Positions 35,017 through 43,476 of a DNA stretch of 64,000 nucleotides are shown piece after piece (the first letter of the stretch is position 1; each line of letters starts with the position of its first letter). The position numbers and the translations under genes were made by a program. The stretch lies in the NCBI GenBank assembly GCA_039944535.1, contig JBDUYP010000004.1, forward strand, positions 124,001 through 188,000. The letters run 5' to 3'. This DNA comes from JAMZMI01 sp039944535 (GTDB taxonomy: Bacteria > Bacteroidota > Bacteroidia > Cytophagales > Cyclobacteriaceae). A model generated the notes under the pieces. The model had not been told where the DNA came from. It made no database searches and worked only from the letters and a program-made list of their open reading frames with translations.

Positions 35017-36009
35017 ATGAGGATATTTGTGTTTTGTGCTATCGTGGCAGTCCTGCTACTCGAATCTTCTTGTGGAGGTGATGATCCCACCCCTGAAAGG
35101 GTAAACGATTCTCAGGACTCTCTCATTATTCACCACTTAGACTCGATTGGAGTTGATTATCAGGTTGATACTACAGGTATTTATTATTACCCCATAGAAT
35201 TAAACCCTACCGGCAAAAGTCAGGCCGATGGAAATGTGCTTTCGGTTTACTATTCTTTGGAAGTGCTGGGTGGGCAGGTACTCAACACGTATGACTCTGC
35301 CGATGGCGAACCCATTCGCGTAAAGCAAGGAGCCAATGCCATATATCCGATAGGTGTTGACCGGTCGCTTAGTTTTATGAAAGAAGGAGAGGAGTGGGTT
35401 TTTATCATCCCTTCCACGTACGGCTTTGAGGACTTTAATTCTGCCCTAATCCCCGAAAATTCGATTCTTGTTTTTCAGCCAACACTAGAAAAAATTCAAA
35501 ATGAAACCGATGTTCAAGGCGAGGACAACATGAAAATCATAGCCTATTCGGATTCAGTAAACCTCACCGATACAGTGAATTATCCCCTGAATCAACCCGA
35601 GTTTCTAACCAATGGAACTATTTTCAAACGCCTGGCGGCTGGTTCAAATCCTAATGCTCCTCAGCCCCAGACAGGCGACACCCTGACCATCACCTACACT
35701 GCATACTTACCTTATCACAAAGACGAGCCCTTTGATCTCAAACATGCAAGCAACGCCAACCCCTTCATTTACAACTTCAACACAAATGAGGTCATAACTG
35801 GTCTGGATGCCGGAATAGCCAATATGAGACAAGGAGAGACCGCACTGCTCGTCATGCCATCATTATTAGGTTATAGAGAGAGTGCTGCTGTATTTCCAGA
35901 CTACCTATCTGAAGAGATGGTCGATAGAAACATTATTCCTGCATACGCATCGGATGTGGGACCATACGAAGTGCTTATCTTTGAAGTAAGTTTGTTACAA
36001 ATTAACTAG
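35017..36009 (+). CDS. Lipoprotein with two degenerate FKBP-type domains
   Basis: The ATG at 35017 follows directly after an in-frame GTG; the signal ends in lipobox E-S-S-C (Cys19). The first FKBP-like domain (about residues 65-160) has L-S-V-Y-Y-S-L-E, L-N-T-Y-D and W-V-F-I-I-P-S-T-Y-G-F. The second (about 205-330) has L-T-I-T-Y-T-A-Y, G-L-D-A-G-I-A-N-M-R-Q-G-E and V-M-P-S-L-L-G-Y. Several active-site aromatics and the V-F-D Asp are altered, so chaperone activity without isomerase activity is possible. It is a third FKBP lipoprotein gene in the window and is followed 19 bases later by an outer-membrane barrel gene. Confidence 0.78.
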   Translation: MRIFVFCAIVAVLLLESSCGGDDPTPERVNDSQDSLIIHHLDSIGVDYQVDTTGIYYYPIELNPTGKSQADGNVLSVYYSLEVLGGQVLNTYDSADGEPIRVKQGANAIYPIGVDRSLSFMKEGEEWVFIIPSTYGFEDFNSALIPENSILVFQPTLEKIQNETDVQGEDNMKIIAYSDSVNLTDTVNYPLNQPEFLTNGTIFKRLAAGSNPNAPQPQTGDTLTITYTAYLPYHKDEPFDLKHASNANPFIYNFNTNEVITGLDAGIANMRQGETALLVMPSLLGYRESAAVFPDYLSEEMVDRNIIPAYASDVGPYEVLIFEVSLLQIN

Positions 36010-36028
36010 GTCAAAAAATCTCGCCGCA

Positions 36029-37114
36029 TTGATCAAACGCTTTTCCCTTTTATTAATCATCATTCTGAGTACTCAGGTTTTATTTGCCCAGAGTCAGGAT
36101 ATCTATGAGAAATATGGGATTTACAGAAGTCCGTTTCGGGTTTTTATAAACAAGTTCTCCTGGACTCTTACCACTGGATATGGACTTACCAACTATAAAC
36201 ACAACCTGGCTGGCTACTATTTTTATCAGGACAACTTTAGTCAGCAGATATTGAGAAATGACCAGGAGCTGCCGACGGTTTTCACCGGCTATACCAACTG
36301 GGTCAGTGATCCCATTCCGGGAGCAGAGGTGACCATAGAAGACCTTTTTGAAGTTCCGTATCAATACCTGCCAAACCCAGTCAACAATCCAGACCTTCGC
36401 AACGATCAATACCTGGTGGATGCAGACTCCATAGACCTTTCCTTTGCCAACCAAATGGCAACCATCCCGATATTACTATCTGTTCATTACAATATAAAAG
36501 ATTGGCGATTAGGCTTAGGTTTTCAGTACGAAAAGCACTTTATCAAATCACTAGAACCTTCAGTAAATCAAAGTGTTATACGGAACTATAATATGGGATT
36601 TAAGTCATCCAGACGTACCAAATGGTTCGGGTTGGTTGGTTATAAGTTTTATGAATACTGGGACTATAGTTTCAATGCTGAGCTACAGTTAGGTGCTTCT
36701 AATCCCGGACCTCAGATCAACACCTCGGCTATAGGGATAGGACAAAAGCTCTTCGTTAATCTGGGAGTGAGCATGGAGCGCAACCTTTCCGAGTACTTTA
36801 GAATCATAGTACGCCCGAGTTATGATTTTAAGCGATATACGATCAATATACCCGACGGCACAGACATCAGGCACAACAATTCCGCATGGCTGCTTTCTGT
36901 GGGCGTAAGCCTGAATTTTCCAGAGATTCCACGTTCCCCTATGGAGAGTGATCATGTGCAATTAAAGCATGTTATCACAGATCCTAAAAGCGGAAAACTG
37001 ATAGAAGTGAGGGGTCAGCCCATCTGGAAAAAGCAAAATCCGAAAGTCGGGGAAAACCACCGAAAACTGTGGCGATATAAATGGCGTAATAAACGCAAAA
37101 TTGACCCGTATTAA
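36029..37114 (+). CDS. Outer-membrane beta-barrel protein of unknown function
   Basis: The start is most likely the TTG at 36029, since it opens a clean signal peptide (I-K-R-F-S-L-L-L ... V-L-F-A-Q) and there is no in-frame ATG nearby. The mature protein has alternating aromatic strands (W-T-L-T-T-G-Y-G-L near residue 45; Y-R-I-I-V-R-P-S-Y-D near 258) through residue 300 and a basic C-terminal tail (W-R-Y-K-W-R-N-K-R-K). The basic tail after the barrel is unusual for an outer-membrane protein. It lies 19 bases after the FKBP-like lipoprotein gene, hinting that the two act together. Confidence 0.65.
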   Translation: MIKRFSLLLIIILSTQVLFAQSQDIYEKYGIYRSPFRVFINKFSWTLTTGYGLTNYKHNLAGYYFYQDNFSQQILRNDQELPTVFTGYTNWVSDPIPGAEVTIEDLFEVPYQYLPNPVNNPDLRNDQYLVDADSIDLSFANQMATIPILLSVHYNIKDWRLGLGFQYEKHFIKSLEPSVNQSVIRNYNMGFKSSRRTKWFGLVGYKFYEYWDYSFNAELQLGASNPGPQINTSAIGIGQKLFVNLGVSMERNLSEYFRIIVRPSYDFKRYTINIPDGTDIRHNNSAWLLSVGVSLNFPEIPRSPMESDHVQLKHVITDPKSGKLIEVRGQPIWKKQNPKVGENHRKLWRYKWRNKRKIDPY

Positions 37115-37182
37115 ACCCTGATAATCAGCTAAATTTTGTATAAATTGCCGCCTGATTTAGACCCATAAATTAACGATTTTTC

Positions 37183-39759
37183 ATGTCAGACGGAGATATT
37201 GAAAACTTACCTGAAAATGAATCAGGAGCCTCATCTGCAGGCCAAAACATCATCCCAATTAATATAGAAGACGAAATGCGCGGAGCGTACATTGATTATT
37301 CAATGTCGGTCATCATTTCTCGAGCCTTACCTGACGTAAGAGATGGACTCAAGCCTGTTCACAGGCGGATTCTCTACGGCATGGACGAATTGGGGGTAAA
37401 CTACAACAAGTCATACAAGAAATGTGCGCGTATCGTAGGGGATGTGCTCGGTAAGTATCACCCACATGGAGATACTGCGGTGTACGACACCATGGTGCGT
37501 ATGGCACAGGAGTGGTCACTGAGATACCCGCTGGTTGACGGTCAGGGTAACTTCGGTTCTGTAGATGGTGACTCGCCAGCTGCCATGCGTTACACTGAGG
37601 CCAGACTGAAGCGGATTTCAGAGGAGTTGCTGGGCGATATCAACAAAAATACGGTTGACTTCACTCCAAACTACGACGACTCTGTGTTGGAGCCTACGGT
37701 GCTTCCCGCCAAAATCCCGAACCTATTGCTCAATGGAGCCTCTGGTATCGCGGTAGGTATGGCCACTAACATGCCACCTCATAACCTTACCGAGGTTGTG
37801 AATGGTATCATTGCCTATATTGATAATAACGACATAGAGGTAGAGGAGCTGATGCAGCACATTACTGCACCAGACTTTCCTACAGGAGCCACAATCTATG
37901 GCTATCAGGGGGTGAGAGCTGCTTTTGAAACAGGTAGAGGTCGTATTGTGCTGCGCGCGAAAGCCGAGGTAGAAACGATGAAATCCGGGAAAGAGCAGAT
38001 CATCATAACCGAAATACCATATTTGGTCAACAAGGCCAATATGATCGAGAAAACGGCTCAGCTGATCAATGAGAAGAAAATTGATGGCATCATGGATATC
38101 CGGGATGAATCGGATAGACAGGGAATGAGAATCGTTTATGAGCTGCGAAAAGACGCCATTCCGAATATTGTCCTCAATAACCTATACAAACAGACGCAGC
38201 TTCAATCCTCTTTCAGTGTCAATAATGTAGCACTCGTAGGAGGAAGACCTAAAACCCTCAATCTGAAGGAGTTAATAGGTCATTATGTAGATCACAGACA
38301 TGAAGTAATAGTCCGCAGGACACAGTACGAACTAGAGGAAGCTGAGAAAAGAGCACATATCCTGGAAGGCTATTTGATTGCCCTGGATAACCTCGATGAG
38401 GTGATCGCTTTGATCAGAAGCTCACGTGATCCGGAAATAGCTCGAAATGGGTTGATGGAAAAATTCTCCCTTTCAGAAATTCAGGCACGTGCTATCCTGG
38501 ACATGCGTTTGCAGAGACTTACAGGTCTGGAGCGTGAAAAGATTGAAAAGGAATATGCCGAGATCAAACTTTTGATCGAAGACCTGAAAGACATTCTGGC
38601 TGACGAAAGCAGAAGGATGCAGATCATCAAAGATGAACTTACAGAGGTCAGCGATAGATATGGCGATGAGCGCCGCAGCATTATCGAGCATGCTGCCGAT
38701 GAATTTACTGCTGAAGATATGATTCCTGACGAAGAAATGGTAATAACCATTTCGAGCGAAGGCTATATCAAACGAACGCCACTTGTGGAGTACAGAACTC
38801 AAGGCCGGGGTGGAGTTGGTTCGCGCGCAGTGACAACTAAAGATAGCGACTTCACAGAGCATCTATTTGTGGCTACTTCGCACAATTACCTGCTTATCTT
38901 CACAGAGTTTGGGAAGGTATTCTGGCACAAAGTGTGGGCCATACCTGAAGGCAGCAAAACGTCGAAAGGTCGTGCGATTCAAAACCTGATCAATATCGAG
39001 GCTGAGGATAGAGTGAGATCTGTGATCAATGTGAAAACATTGACTGATCCGGACTATATCAATAACAACTACCTGGTGATGTGTACGCGCAATGGTACCA
39101 TCAAGAAAACATCGCTCGAAGCTTACAGTCGTCCGAGACAAAACGGTATCAACGCGATTACGGTTCACGAGGGAGATATACTTCTGAATGTACAGCTGAC
39201 TGATGGCGACTCACATATTGTGATAGCATCAAATTCAGGCCGTGCTATCAACTTCCACGAGTCTGATGTGAGAGGTATGGGACGTACCGCAGCAGGAGTG
39301 AGGGGAATCAACCTGAAGGATGGCGAATATGTAGTTGGTATGGTTTGTGTTGACCACAAGGAACCACCACAACTGTTGGTAGTTTCTGATAAAGGGTACG
39401 GAAAGAGATCCGAACTTGAGGATTACCGAATCACCAAACGTGGTGGAAAAGGTGTAAAAACCATGAACATCACAGAAAAAACAGGCGGATTGGTAACGAT
39501 AAAAGCCGTAACCGACATGGACGATCTGATGATCATCAACAAATCTGGTATTGCCATTAGAATGGCCGTATCGAGCTTGAGAGTGATGGGACGTGCCACA
39601 CAGGGAGTGAGGCTGATCAGATTGAACGAAAACGATGAAATCTCTGCTGTAGCCAGCATTACCAAAATTGAAGGAGAGGAAGAAGATCCGGAAATTGAAA
39701 ACGGAGGTGCCGATGAAGGACAGAGTGATGCAACCAATACGGAAGAATCACAGGATTAA
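37183..39759 (+). CDS. gyrA: DNA gyrase subunit A
   Basis: GyrA is the DNA-breaking subunit of gyrase. The N-terminal S-R-A-L-P-D-V-R-D-G-L-K-P-V-H-R-R segment near residue 46 and the catalytic Tyr137 (A-M-R-Y-T-E-A) are intact. The quinolone-determining segment reads H-P-H-G-D-T-A-V-Y-D, with Thr98 where E. coli has Ser83; Thr is a natural variant in many bacteria. The six-bladed C-terminal domain starts near 515 and has the GyrA-box-like K-R-G-G-K-G near 748. The acidic C-terminal tail and the length of 858 are typical. The sequence TAAATTTTG near 37131 could be part of its promoter. Confidence 0.97.
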   Translation: MSDGDIENLPENESGASSAGQNIIPINIEDEMRGAYIDYSMSVIISRALPDVRDGLKPVHRRILYGMDELGVNYNKSYKKCARIVGDVLGKYHPHGDTAVYDTMVRMAQEWSLRYPLVDGQGNFGSVDGDSPAAMRYTEARLKRISEELLGDINKNTVDFTPNYDDSVLEPTVLPAKIPNLLLNGASGIAVGMATNMPPHNLTEVVNGIIAYIDNNDIEVEELMQHITAPDFPTGATIYGYQGVRAAFETGRGRIVLRAKAEVETMKSGKEQIIITEIPYLVNKANMIEKTAQLINEKKIDGIMDIRDESDRQGMRIVYELRKDAIPNIVLNNLYKQTQLQSSFSVNNVALVGGRPKTLNLKELIGHYVDHRHEVIVRRTQYELEEAEKRAHILEGYLIALDNLDEVIALIRSSRDPEIARNGLMEKFSLSEIQARAILDMRLQRLTGLEREKIEKEYAEIKLLIEDLKDILADESRRMQIIKDELTEVSDRYGDERRSIIEHAADEFTAEDMIPDEEMVITISSEGYIKRTPLVEYRTQGRGGVGSRAVTTKDSDFTEHLFVATSHNYLLIFTEFGKVFWHKVWAIPEGSKTSKGRAIQNLINIEAEDRVRSVINVKTLTDPDYINNNYLVMCTRNGTIKKTSLEAYSRPRQNGINAITVHEGDILLNVQLTDGDSHIVIASNSGRAINFHESDVRGMGRTAAGVRGINLKDGEYVVGMVCVDHKEPPQLLVVSDKGYGKRSELEDYRITKRGGKGVKTMNITEKTGGLVTIKAVTDMDDLMIINKSGIAIRMAVSSLRVMGRATQGVRLIRLNENDEISAVASITKIEGEEEDPEIENGGADEGQSDATNTEESQD

Positions 39760-39806
39760 TTGAAGTAAACCCAATAAAAAGAATTATTTATATAGACTGA
39801 CTAATT

Positions 39807-40982
39807 ATGAAAAGATCAATATTATTGACAGCAATACTGGCAATTAGTATTGCGGGCTTTAGCCAAAAGAAACCAAAGATCAATAAAGCGAATTCCTTAA
39901 GAGAAAAAGGCGATTTGGCAGAAGCCAAAGCCATTATTGATGATGCCGTCGAATTTGAGAAAATCAAGGATAATGGCAAAACATGGTACTACAGAGCTTT
40001 GATTTATGCTACCATTGATACCACTTCAAATGCAGAAAAAGCAGCTTTGAGTGACAATGCGCTAGAAGAAGCTGTTGCGGCATTTGCCAAAGCAAATGAG
40101 CTGGGCGACCCTGATAAGGAGTATTTTATCACAAATGATTTGGGTCTGCCGGTTTCACAGTCGCAGCAAGAGGATACTTACTATTCTTACTATTTCAATA
40201 CTGCAATAGAAGCGTTTGAAGCACAGGAATTTCAAACTGCTGTAGATCAATTTTATAAATCAGCACAGGTAAAAGCAGGTGATACCAACTCCTTCAAAAA
40301 TGCTGCTTATGCAGCTCACAATGGTGAACTGTGGGACGCTGCAGTAAAAGGATACTCTGATGCTATCGACGCTGGTGCAAAGTCGCTTGATATGTTCTTA
40401 AATTTGGTTAGTATCCAAAGTACTGTGAAAGAAGATAGCGAAGCAGCATTGGCAGCTGTAAGAAGAGGACGGGAAGTTTATCCGCTAAATTCAGATCTTG
40501 CTAAGAATGAAATCAACTTGCTCATTAAACTGGATCAAGTAGAAGAAGCTAAAAACAATCTTGAAGCAGCCATTGCCGATGAGCCGGACAACACCAACCT
40601 GATCTTTACACTCGCGGCTATGTATGAGGAGCTGGACCAGGAAGACAAAGCTATGGAAGCATACAACCAGGCTTTGGAAGTAGATCCGAATCACTTTGAG
40701 TCTAACTTCAACAAAGGTGTTATTCTGCTCAACAGAGCGAATGAAGTTTTTAAGGAGTACACAAACCTGGGTATCAGCAAAGCTGATCAGAAGAAAGCCA
40801 GAGAGCTAAAGCCCATAATCAAAGTAAAATATGGTGACGCCTTGCCACAGTGGGAAAAGCTGTGGGAAATTCGTAACACTGATAAACAAGTGGGAGAAAC
40901 GCTAGCGTATATCTACAACAGACTTGAGCGCTACGATGAGGCTGAGAAAATCCAGGAGGCAACAGAAAAGCTACCTGATTAA
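39807..40982 (+). CDS. Secreted tetratricopeptide-repeat protein
   Basis: A signal peptide (about residues 1-19, ending A-G-F-S-Q) is followed by TPR units through the chain: L-R-E-K-G-D-L-A-E-A near 32, W-Y-Y-R-A-L-I-Y near 58, T-N-L-I-F-T-L-A-A-M-Y near 262 and Y-N-Q-A-L-E-V-D-P-N-H-F near 287. It probably acts as a periplasmic or outer-membrane scaffold. It lies 47 bases after gyrA, ends with a terminator, and is the last conserved gene before the accessory island. Confidence 0.83.
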   Translation: MKRSILLTAILAISIAGFSQKKPKINKANSLREKGDLAEAKAIIDDAVEFEKIKDNGKTWYYRALIYATIDTTSNAEKAALSDNALEEAVAAFAKANELGDPDKEYFITNDLGLPVSQSQQEDTYYSYYFNTAIEAFEAQEFQTAVDQFYKSAQVKAGDTNSFKNAAYAAHNGELWDAAVKGYSDAIDAGAKSLDMFLNLVSIQSTVKEDSEAALAAVRRGREVYPLNSDLAKNEINLLIKLDQVEEAKNNLEAAIADEPDNTNLIFTLAAMYEELDQEDKAMEAYNQALEVDPNHFESNFNKGVILLNRANEVFKEYTNLGISKADQKKARELKPIIKVKYGDALPQWEKLWEIRNTDKQVGETLAYIYNRLERYDEAEKIQEATEKLPD

Positions 40983-41006
40983 AAAAAACATCGACATCAC
41001 AAAGAA

Positions 41007-41037
41007 AAGGCCGTGCATATTGTACGGTCTTTTTTTA
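41007..41037 (+). terminator. Rho-independent terminator at the left edge of the accessory island
   Basis: A 10-bp stem (AAGGCCGTGC / GTACGGTCTT with one G-T pair) is followed by seven or eight T residues, 25 bases after the TPR gene stop. Confidence 0.88.
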
Positions 41038-41320
41038 TGCCCGACACACAGAAGCCAGGCTCGCTAAAGGAGAGAACCAGGTTATCAGTAAAGTTAGAAC
41101 CACACTACAAGAAGAACTTTACTTAACATAATATAAATTATATAACAAAGTATGCTTTTTATGGTTTGACGTGTATCTACGGATTTACAATCTCTTTAGA
41201 GTTGTCGTGCAGTGCTTCAAAATCTTTGTTGGATATAATTCATATTATATTAACCAGCAAAGCTGGACATTGACGCTCACGTTTCTGTTGTTTGTTTTTT
41301 TTCCGGCTATGGCCGGAATT

Positions 41321-41337
41321 GTTATATAATTAGCGTT
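41321..41337. repeat. GTTATATAATTAG motif, copy 1
   Basis: The sequence GTTATATAATTAGCGTT follows a perfect 7-bp hairpin at 41301-41318. A second copy with one extra base lies at 42735-42754. On the minus strand it reads ATATAACAATTC, like the core of an integron attC site, but the full attC pattern is not met. Confidence 0.5.
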
Positions 41338-41617
41338 CATGTTAAATAGCCGCTCGGCCAGCGCGCAGATCTTGCGCACGGCTTGCCCTGCCCGAACGCC
41401 CTTTAACAGTTTTCTCCCAACCCGCTTCCAGCTAAGGCTGGATATTGGCCATTCAACAGCAAGAGAATCTCAGGCAATTGTGATGTTCTATTTCACGATA
41501 TTCGATCATTTGTACAGGACTAATTCATCTACACGATTGTCAGACGTTTAGATAATTGCCTGCGATACACTTGCTTAACCCAACGCTCTGTTGTGGCACA
41601 GCTCACCTCTAGTAGTC

Positions 41618-41649
41618 ATTCCGGAAGTAGCGCAGCGGATGTCCGGAAT
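41618..41649. repeat. Inverted repeat ATTCCGGA / TCCGGAAT
   Basis: Eight bases at 41618-41625 pair perfectly with 41642-41649 across a 16-base spacer. The form (GTCATTCCGG ... GGAATCTC) is like dispersed REP-type repeats of Bacteroidota genomes. Confidence 0.6.
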
Positions 41650-41769
41650 CTCTTTAAAGTTCTTAGCAGAATCTGAATAGCTCACAGGTCATCTGACTTT
41701 TATCGGGGACGCCTAGTCTGTGTTCGCCTAATCGCTCTAGCCGCTGGGCTCATCCTTTTCCATTGATGA

Positions 41770-41890
41770 AAAGGATGCAAAAATCTAGGCAAAATAATCA
41801 CTGCCAACGCACGATCCTCCGCACCCTCGGTATTTTGCCTTGCCAGCCCTCCAGAACGTAGAATCAATTTCTACTTAACATAATATTTAT
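41770..41890. repeat. Direct repeat L, copy 1
   Basis: This block shares AAAAATCTAGGC, AAAATAATCACT, CACCCTCGGTATTTTGCC and TTCTACTTAACATAATAT in the same order with 43330-43476. It lacks the two palindromic inserts present in copy 2. Confidence 0.8.
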
Positions 41891-42111
41891 GCTTCTGGAT
41901 TTCGATTAGTTTATTCCCCACAGTGAACAGCAAAGTTCCGGTTGCTCTTCAGGAAATGCCAAGGGTAAAATGAATCAAGGCTTATTTAGCCAACGCTCAA
42001 ACCCCAACACACCGTAAAACCAGCCTTGTCCCTTGCATTTGCTTCAGACCTTCCGTGTGAAGCCGCTTTCCCTGGTGCGGTTACCGGGGTTTCACTTTAA
42101 TCTTATTTATT

Positions 42112-42313
42112 ATGAATGTTCGTTACATCGTTCACAGGCGTTTTCGCTTCTGGTTTCTTCGTGGTTGGCTTTATGTGGTGGTTCACCCCCAGCCTTCTTT
42201 TCGAATTTGGTGTCGCTGGTATCATGGCTTGTTTGTTTATGCCTTTCGCCTTATGCGCTATGAGATTGGCATTTCTAAGCTCCCTTTTTAGGGAGTTTTT
42301 TGGTCATTCTTAA
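42112..42313 (+). CDS. Possible small membrane protein (65 aa) with its own terminator
   Basis: The ATG at 42116 opens 65 residues with two hydrophobic segments (V-T-S-F-T-G-V-F-A-S-G-F-F and later G-V-A-G-I-M-A-C-L-F-M). An overlapping ATG at 42112 in another frame opens 59 basic, aromatic-rich residues ending in the terminator loop. Only one, or neither, can be real. What supports a transcription unit here is the hairpin terminator at 42280-42301 on the same strand. No family is recognised; a small RNA is an equal alternative. Confidence 0.3.
42280..42301 (+). terminator. Rho-independent terminator of an unknown small transcript
   Basis: CTCCCT pairs with AGGGAG around TTTT and is followed by six T residues. 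No recognisable gene precedes it on the plus strand, so it marks a small RNA or small-protein unit. Confidence 0.75.
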
Positions 42314-42334
42314 TTTAAGTTAGTGGCTAATGGA

Positions 42335-42651
42335 TTAGCCAATATGAAATTTGTAACTCTGTTTGATCAAACTCATTAAATAATCAAGATCATCATTTGG
42401 TCCTATAGCCGCTTCATAATCACCTATACCCCAATGACCAACATCTGCAACATCTCTAAAAACACCTTTCGGGTCATCCAATTGTCCTTTCTTGAGGTTT
42501 ATTCTGACTTTGAGCTGTTTCCTTTGAATTTCTAAATCAGTGACTACACGCTTTTGAAGTTTAAACCCAATGTACTGTTTAACAGGAACCATTTCCAGAT
42601 CGTCTAATTCAAGAATTCGGTCTCTCAACTCTTGATAGATTTCTATATTAT
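42335..42651 (-). pseudogene. Remnant of a DUF5655-domain protein (C-terminal part)
   Basis: The minus strand encodes a DUF5655-like end: P-V-K-Q-Y-I-G-F-K, V-T-D-L-E-I-Q-R-K-Q-L-K-V-R-I-N-L, D-D-P-K-G-V-F-R-D-V, V-G-H-W-G-I-G-D-Y-E and a terminal helix with L-I-K-Q-S-Y. Such domains normally end longer proteins, often nuclease-like ones linked to restriction systems. Here the frame is closed by a TAG at about 42653 just beyond I-E-I-Y-Q-E-L, with no ATG, and a GCCGGC hairpin lies immediately upstream. It looks like the tail of a lost gene. A short functional product from the TTG at 42628 cannot be excluded. Confidence 0.6.
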
Positions 42652-42734
42652 GCTAAGCCGGCATCAAGGCCGGCGAGTATTGACGTGTAGTGCTTCTAAA
42701 GTTTAAGTTTTTAGATTGTGCTTCTAGCTGAGGT

Positions 42735-42754
42735 GTTATATAATTAGACGTTAT
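42735..42754. repeat. GTTATATAATTAG motif, copy 2
   Basis: GTTATATAATTAGACGTTAT matches copy 1 at 41321 except for an inserted A. The DUF5655 remnant lies between the two copies. Confidence 0.5.
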
Positions 42755-42812
42755 ATTAACCGGTCCGACGTTTCGGCGGTCAGACGCATCTGAGCCGCTC
42801 AGGCCAGCGCAC

Positions 42813-42830
42813 TCCCGATAGCTATCGGGA
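42813..42830. repeat. REP-like palindrome, perfect copy
   Basis: TCCCGATAGCTATCGGGA is an 18-bp perfect palindrome. Related copies in this island are at 43040-43051 (core only), 43387-43404, 54307-54324, 54423-54440, 55357-55374 and 56163-56180. Confidence 0.85.
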
Positions 42831-43207
42831 CCATCGCTCGGCCGTTCCCTGACCGGGTCGCGCAGACCAAACGGCCATTACACTACGCGTGCCGATAGTT
42901 TTCCCATCGCTCTTTTCCGCTCTGGCGGAATTGTCAGCCCAAAGCAAAAGTTCTCCAGCCAATATACATCGTTCAAAATTTCAGTATTCGGAGAATTGTA
43001 CGACTTGTTTTCAAATACGCGATTCTCAGGCGTTAGCCTCGATAGCTATCGGGGTTGCCTGTAGAACACGCGGACGGCTAGTCTTGCTGTCCATCGCTTT
43101 GTTTTCTGCGCCTTATCCAACCCGTGCCGTCATTCTGAGGAGTTATCAAGCCAACGGCTGATAACGACGTGAGAATCTCCTTAAAGCTTTACAGATCGAA
43201 ATGGAAT

Positions 43208-43230
43208 GTCATACTGAGGCTCTCGAAGTA
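43208..43230. repeat. REP-like repeat GTCAT-x-CTGAGGCTCTCGAAG
   Basis: The same core recurs at 54581-54600 and, as GTCATGCTGAGCTTGTCGAAG, at 55219-55239. This form is a dispersed intergenic repeat type known from many Bacteroidota genomes. Confidence 0.65.
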
Positions 43231-43329
43231 TCAGACAGTCCGTGTCAGGTGTTCATCTAGCCCTACAAGCTGGGCTTTTACTTTTTTCATTGCCGGGCCG
43301 GCGTTTCGGTGAAAAAGTAACGGTCTGAC

Positions 43330-43476
43330 GATTCGGCAAAAAATCTAGGCCTAGCCGGCCGAACAAAATAATCACTTCCAACACACTCCCGATGGCTATC
43401 GGGACCACCGCACCCTCGGTATTTTGCCTTGCCAACCCGCCTAGACGTAGATTAAATTCTACTTAACATAATATTA
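43330..43476. repeat. Direct repeat L, copy 2, with palindromic inserts
   Basis: This copy matches 41770-41890, but has CTAGCCGGCCGAAC placed after ATCTAGGC and a TCCCGATGGCTATCGGGA palindrome (43387-43404) where copy 1 has a short unrelated segment. It ends beside the last gene of the hsdR operon. Confidence 0.8.

Larger units (their letters stand above)
41038..43476. other. Repeat-rich, largely non-coding left flank of the restriction island
   Basis: In 2.4 kb there is no convincing full-length gene. I see hairpin-forming inverted repeats (CCAGC/GCTGG at 41254-41266, TTCCGGC/GCCGGAA at 41301-41318, GCCGGC pairs near 42656), two copies of a GTTATATAATTAG motif, two copies of a direct repeat, three copies of CTTAACATAATAT (near 41123, 41874, 43464), REP-like palindromes, a remnant of a DUF5655 gene and a small open frame with its own terminator. 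The open frames here have no homology I recognise and mostly run through repeats. Confidence 0.75.

Noticed and set aside
37476..37478. Thr98 in GyrA as a quinolone-resistance mutation
   Set aside because: Thr at the position of E. coli Ser83 is a natural state in many bacteria, so nothing can be concluded.
41339..41551. 70-residue open frame in the left flank
   Set aside because: It runs through GC-rich repeat DNA, has no recognisable motif and no promoter or terminator around it.
42889..43161. 90-residue open frame in the left flank
   Set aside because: It crosses a REP-like palindrome at 43040-43051, so its translation reflects repeat sequence, not a gene.
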